A stretch of 64,000 nt of DNA from Alistipes excrementigallinarum. Lineage in GTDB: Bacteria > Bacteroidota > Bacteroidia > Bacteroidales > Rikenellaceae. The first letter of the stretch is position 1; the number at the start of each line of letters is the position of its first letter. Under the pieces are notes generated by a model. That model saw only the letters and a list, made by a program, of their open reading frames with translations. It searched no databases and was not told the DNA's origin. A program made the translations under genes and the position numbers. The DNA lies in assembly GCA_019112825.1 (NCBI GenBank), contig DXIP01000007.1, forward strand, positions 1 to 64,000. Reading direction: 5' to 3'. Positions 61,322-64,000 of this stretch are shown piece after piece.

Positions 61322-61325
61322 GACG

Positions 61326-62366
61326 CTACGCCTCCTCCTCGTAGTAGAGTTTGTAGTACTTGCCCCGCTCGTCCTCGCCCTGCTCCAAAAGGTTCGTGTT
61401 GCCGTGGACATAGATGTGGAAGTTGCGGTCGAGCTTGATGACGCTCCGGTAGTTGCGCGCCTGGCGCTTGACGGCGGGGTCCGAGATGGCAAACTCGTCC
61501 TCGATGCGGATGTCGCGCTCGCGCTCGTACTCCTCCTTGTAGCGGGCGAAGCTCTCGGCCACCTCGGGCTGGCGGATGACCTGCTCCGAGAAGTCGTCGA
61601 GCGAGAAGTGCTCCTGCTCGCGGAAGTAGTTCATCGTCTCGTTGAGCAGCTCGGCCTGGTCGGCCTTCGAGACGGAGAACTCCGACGGCAAATGGCGCGT
61701 CACGTAGCTGCGACACATCGCCAGCGCATTGTTCGTATTGTGGTAGTTGTCCTGACGCGGACGCACGTGGAGGAAGTCGTCGGTCCAGTAGCGCGCCTCG
61801 ACGCGGTTCGTATTGTCGACCACCCGCACGACGAAGCCCTGTTCGCGCTCCGAGGCAAGAATGAGGCACCCCTTGTCGAGCCGGTCGACGTTGATGCCGC
61901 GAAAGGCCGAGATGTGAAGCCCCTCCTGCTGCTCGCTCACGTCGAGGTACGTATCGCGCGTCTCGGACTTGAAGAGCCCCACCGCGTCGAGCGACTCCCC
62001 GCCGAGGCGGCACCCCGAGAAGCGGACAACGTAGAACTCGCCGCCCTTGATTTGGGGATGGCCGCCCGCCTCGTAGAGGTGGCGCGCCAGCGCTACGGAG
62101 TGGTCGTAGAAGTGCTCCGCATCGTCGAAAATCCGGCAGGCGAAGCGGTAGACCTCGTTGCACTCCAGGTCGCTCTCGTGGAAGAGATTGTAGGTCTCCT
62201 CGCCCTTGAAGCCCCCGAGGAAGTAGGCTACCAGAATGCGCGTGAGCTCCTCGTCGCCGGTCTGGGTCGAAGGCCCGGGCGAGAGCAGCAGCGGTTCGTC
62301 CTTCATCTTGTTGCCCACGAGGTGCAGCGCCAGCGCCTCGATGCGCGTATCGTCGGTATAGAGCAT
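61326..62366 (-). CDS. Nucleoid-associated protein (NdpA/YejK family)
   Basis: A 346-residue cytoplasmic protein of the 37-kDa nucleoid-associated family. Visible landmarks are the N-terminal RIEALALHLVGNKMKDEPL, LTRILVAYFLGGFKGEETY, VVRFSGCRLGGESLDAVGLFKSE and DRNFHIYVHGN near the end. The family binds the nucleoid in E. coli, but its exact function in Bacteroidota is unknown. It is followed after four bases by the RluA-like N-terminal domain gene, so both are in one unit. Confidence 0.85.
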   Translation of the reverse strand: MLYTDDTRIEALALHLVGNKMKDEPLLLSPGPSTQTGDEELTRILVAYFLGGFKGEETYNLFHESDLECNEVYRFACRIFDDAEHFYDHSVALARHLYEAGGHPQIKGGEFYVVRFSGCRLGGESLDAVGLFKSETRDTYLDVSEQQEGLHISAFRGINVDRLDKGCLILASEREQGFVVRVVDNTNRVEARYWTDDFLHVRPRQDNYHNTNNALAMCRSYVTRHLPSEFSVSKADQAELLNETMNYFREQEHFSLDDFSEQVIRQPEVAESFARYKEEYERERDIRIEDEFAISDPAVKRQARNYRSVIKLDRNFHIYVHGNTNLLEQGEDERGKYYKLYYEEEA

Positions 62367-62495
62367 GCGTAATCGGATTTAGACGCTGCAAAAATCGCCA
62401 TTTTTCGGAGAAACGCCAAATCGAACGCCGAATTCGTGGCGACTCGGCTCCAAAACGAAGTGAGCCGCCGAGCAGAGAAAATCCCCGATTTTTGC

Positions 62496-62503
62496 TACAT
62501 TTG
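62496..62503 (+). promoter_or_regulatory. -7 element of the FabK-like gene
   Basis: TACATTTG 19 bases before ATG 62523; no good TTTG at -33. Confidence 0.5.
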
Positions 62504-62522
62504 CGAAAAACCACACTGCAAC

Positions 62523-63464
62523 ATGGAGAACAGAATCTGCCAAATATTCGGCATCCGCTACCCGATTGTCTCGGGCGGCATGGTCTGGTGCAGCGGCTGG
62601 CGGCTCGCCGCCGCCGTGAGCCGCGCGGGAGGGCTCGGCCTCATCGGCTCGGGCTCGATGACTCCCGAACTGCTGCGCGAACACATCCGCAAATGCCGCG
62701 AGGCGACCGACCGCCCCTTCGGCGTCAACGTACCGCTCATGTACCGCTACGCCGCCGAGCTCATACAGGTCATCATCGACGAACGGGTCCCCGTGGTCTT
62801 CACCTCGGCGGGAAATCCGGCCACCTGGACCTCGCGGCTGCACGATGCCGGGTGCAAGGTCGCCCACGTGGTCTCGAGCTCGCGATTCGCCCGCAAAAGC
62901 GAGGCTGCGGGGGTCGATGCCGTCGTAGCCGAGGGCTTCGAGGCGGGCGGCCACAACGGACGCGAGGAGAGCTCGACGATGGTCCTCATTCCGCAGGTAC
63001 GCGAGGCGGTGACGCTCCCCCTCATCGCGGCCGGCGGCATCGCTACGGGCAGCGGCATGCTGGCTGCCTTCGCACTGGGCGCCGAGGGCGTTCAGATGGG
63101 GACGCGCTTTGCACTCAGCGCCGAGAGTTCGGCCAGCGAGGAGTTCAAACAGCTCTGCATCACGCTGCAGGAGGGCGATACGATGCTCGCACTCAAGCGG
63201 CTGAGCCCCACACGGCTTATCCGCAACGCCTTCTACCACCACATGGAGGAAGCCGAGGCGCGCGGAGCCTCGGCCGACGAGCTGCGCGAGCTGATAGGCT
63301 TCGGTCGGACACGACGGGGCATCTTCGAGGGGGACCTCGAGGAGGGAGAGCTCGAAATCGGACAAATCGCCTCGCTCATCCGCGACCTGCCGTCGGCAGG
63401 CGAGATTGTCGCTTCGCTGGTCGAGGAGTTCAACGCCCGCCGCGCCGCACTTCCGACCCTCTGA
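62523..63464 (+). CDS. FabK / nitronate monooxygenase family flavoprotein
   Basis: A 313-residue FMN-binding TIM-barrel protein of the 2-nitropropane dioxygenase superfamily, which includes enoyl-ACP reductase II (FabK). Motifs are YPIVSGGMVWCSGWRLAAAVSRAGGLGLIGSG (diagnostic core GGMVW and GGLGLIG), the GGHNGRE block with the catalytic-site His, and the FMN phosphate site IAAGGIATGSGMLAAFALGAEGVQMGTRF (core AAGGIATG and GVQMGTRF). The GGHNG and GTRF features are shared by FabK and nitronate monooxygenases; fatty acid synthesis is likely but not proven here. ATG 62523 is chosen because MENRICQIFGIRYPI is the family start. Confidence 0.85.
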   Translation: MENRICQIFGIRYPIVSGGMVWCSGWRLAAAVSRAGGLGLIGSGSMTPELLREHIRKCREATDRPFGVNVPLMYRYAAELIQVIIDERVPVVFTSAGNPATWTSRLHDAGCKVAHVVSSSRFARKSEAAGVDAVVAEGFEAGGHNGREESSTMVLIPQVREAVTLPLIAAGGIATGSGMLAAFALGAEGVQMGTRFALSAESSASEEFKQLCITLQEGDTMLALKRLSPTRLIRNAFYHHMEEAEARGASADELRELIGFGRTRRGIFEGDLEEGELEIGQIASLIRDLPSAGEIVASLVEEFNARRAALPTL

Positions 63465-63546
63465 CCCTCTGAGCCTCTGAATCTCCGAGCCGGACACGTA
63501 GCGGCCTTTGACCGGAGGCACGCTACCGTTCAGTCCGGCTCCGAAC

Positions 63547-63586
63547 AAAAAAACGGGAGACCCTCTTTCGAGAAGGTCTCCCGTTT
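63547..63586. terminator. Bidirectional terminator
   Basis: A 12-bp perfect stem (63551-63562 with 63575-63586) with a run of A at its left; it lies between the convergent stops at 63464 and 63679. Confidence 0.85.
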
Positions 63587-63678
63587 GGCTTACTGCCAAC
63601 GGCTCCACGGACCCGCTGCCCCGCTGCCATCGACCGCGAACACCACGGCACGGGCAGAGGTACACAGCCGCGCGGCTT

Positions 63679-64000
63679 CTACTGCTCGTTGAAGCGGGCT
63701 GCTACCTGCTCGGCGAGCGTCCGGGCGGCGTCGTAGCTGCGGGCGTCGAAGCCCTGCTTCATCTCCACGGGGGTGCAGATGGGCTCCCACTTCATCCGCT
63801 CGGCGAACTCCTTCATGCGGCGCACGGCGGCACCGGCCCAGCAGAACGAACCGAAGAATCCGAAGTTACGCGTCGGCACGCAGCGCGCCTCAATCTTGCG
63901 CAGCAGGTGTTCCACCTCGGGGAAGAGCTCGGCGTTGTAGGTCGGCGAACCGACGAGCAGCGTATCGTACTTGAAGACGTCGCGCACGACCATCGACATG
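63679..64000 (-). CDS. A-type flavoprotein (FprA-like), C-terminal flavodoxin domain (partial)
   Basis: The minus-strand gene continues past the right edge, so only the last about 107 residues are seen. They match the second half of a flavodoxin domain as in A-type flavoproteins: YDTLLVGSPTYNAELFPEVEHLLRKIE (core GSPTYNAELFP), then FGFFGSFCWAGAAVRRMKEF and the terminal QGFDARSYDAARTLAEQVAARF. In these proteins an N-terminal di-iron metallo-beta-lactamase domain reduces O2 or NO; that part is outside the window. An ATG at 63999 is internal and should not be used as the start. Confidence 0.8.
   Translation of the reverse strand, partial: MSMVVRDVFKYDTLLVGSPTYNAELFPEVEHLLRKIEARCVPTRNFGFFGSFCWAGAAVRRMKEFAERMKWEPICTPVEMKQGFDARSYDAARTLAEQVAARFNEQ

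Overview
The window looks like a chromosomal segment of a gut Bacteroidota of the Alistipes type (Rikenellaceae). Visible reasons: GC-rich coding DNA with AT-rich promoters; many promoters of the Bacteroidota form TTTG-N19/20-TAnnTTTG; SusC/SusD pairs; many lipoproteins with Bacteroidota-type lipoboxes; a eukaryote-like single-chain glycyl-tRNA synthetase; an alanine-rich extension on ribosomal protein S16. The genus is inference. I saw no phage, transposon, integrase or CRISPR array.

Layout. 1-2405: tail of a receiver-domain protein, tRNA-Arg(TCT) on the minus strand, and a BACON-type lipoprotein. 2609-3812: rpsP and rimM. 3938-11363: eight co-directional genes with short gaps or overlaps (HExxH lipoprotein, mnmA, GSCFA protein, phosphatase-like protein, sufE, DUF59 protein, DUF2851 protein, EEP-like protein). 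Two of these look like pseudoenzymes. 11555-15141: ppdK and a small outer-membrane protein. 15502-18981 (minus): glyS, a 45-residue membrane protein, ruvX, def, TRL lipoprotein, secreted hypothetical. 19362-22328 (minus): acpP-fabF-rnc-radC. 22507-25767 (plus): pepE, yraN, waaA, with a repeat-rich gap before yraN. 25910-36069: cysteine desulfidase-like protein, NUDIX hydrolase, nitroreductase-like lipoprotein, flavodoxin/ferredoxin fusion, cutC with a transglutaminase-like lipoprotein, lutABC for L-lactate oxidation, a small heat-shock protein and a GNAT acetyltransferase.

36294-60148 is the most striking part: two paralogous five-gene polysaccharide utilization modules in mirror image. Each runs susC - susD - GH18 endoglycosidase - DUF1735/LamG lipoprotein - DUF1735/discoidin lipoprotein. 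Module A is on the minus strand (44128 to 36294) and module B on the plus strand (52239 to 60148). Between their susC genes lie a GH29 alpha-L-fucosidase and two GH20 beta-hexosaminidases. This gene set fits capture and breakdown of N-glycans: GH18 releases the glycan at the cell surface, SusCD imports it, and fucosidase and hexosaminidases trim it. Both susC genes have a good promoter, a leader of about 200-220 nt, a different-sequence hairpin at the same distance from the start, and an identical 20-nt block before the start codon. This suggests a shared leader-based control. No regulator gene lies in the locus.

60272-64000: a protein resembling the N-terminal part of Bacteroidota RluA-like proteins but lacking the catalytic domain, a nucleoid-associated (NdpA-like) protein, a FabK/nitronate monooxygenase-type flavoprotein, and the C-terminal end of an A-type flavoprotein that leaves the window.
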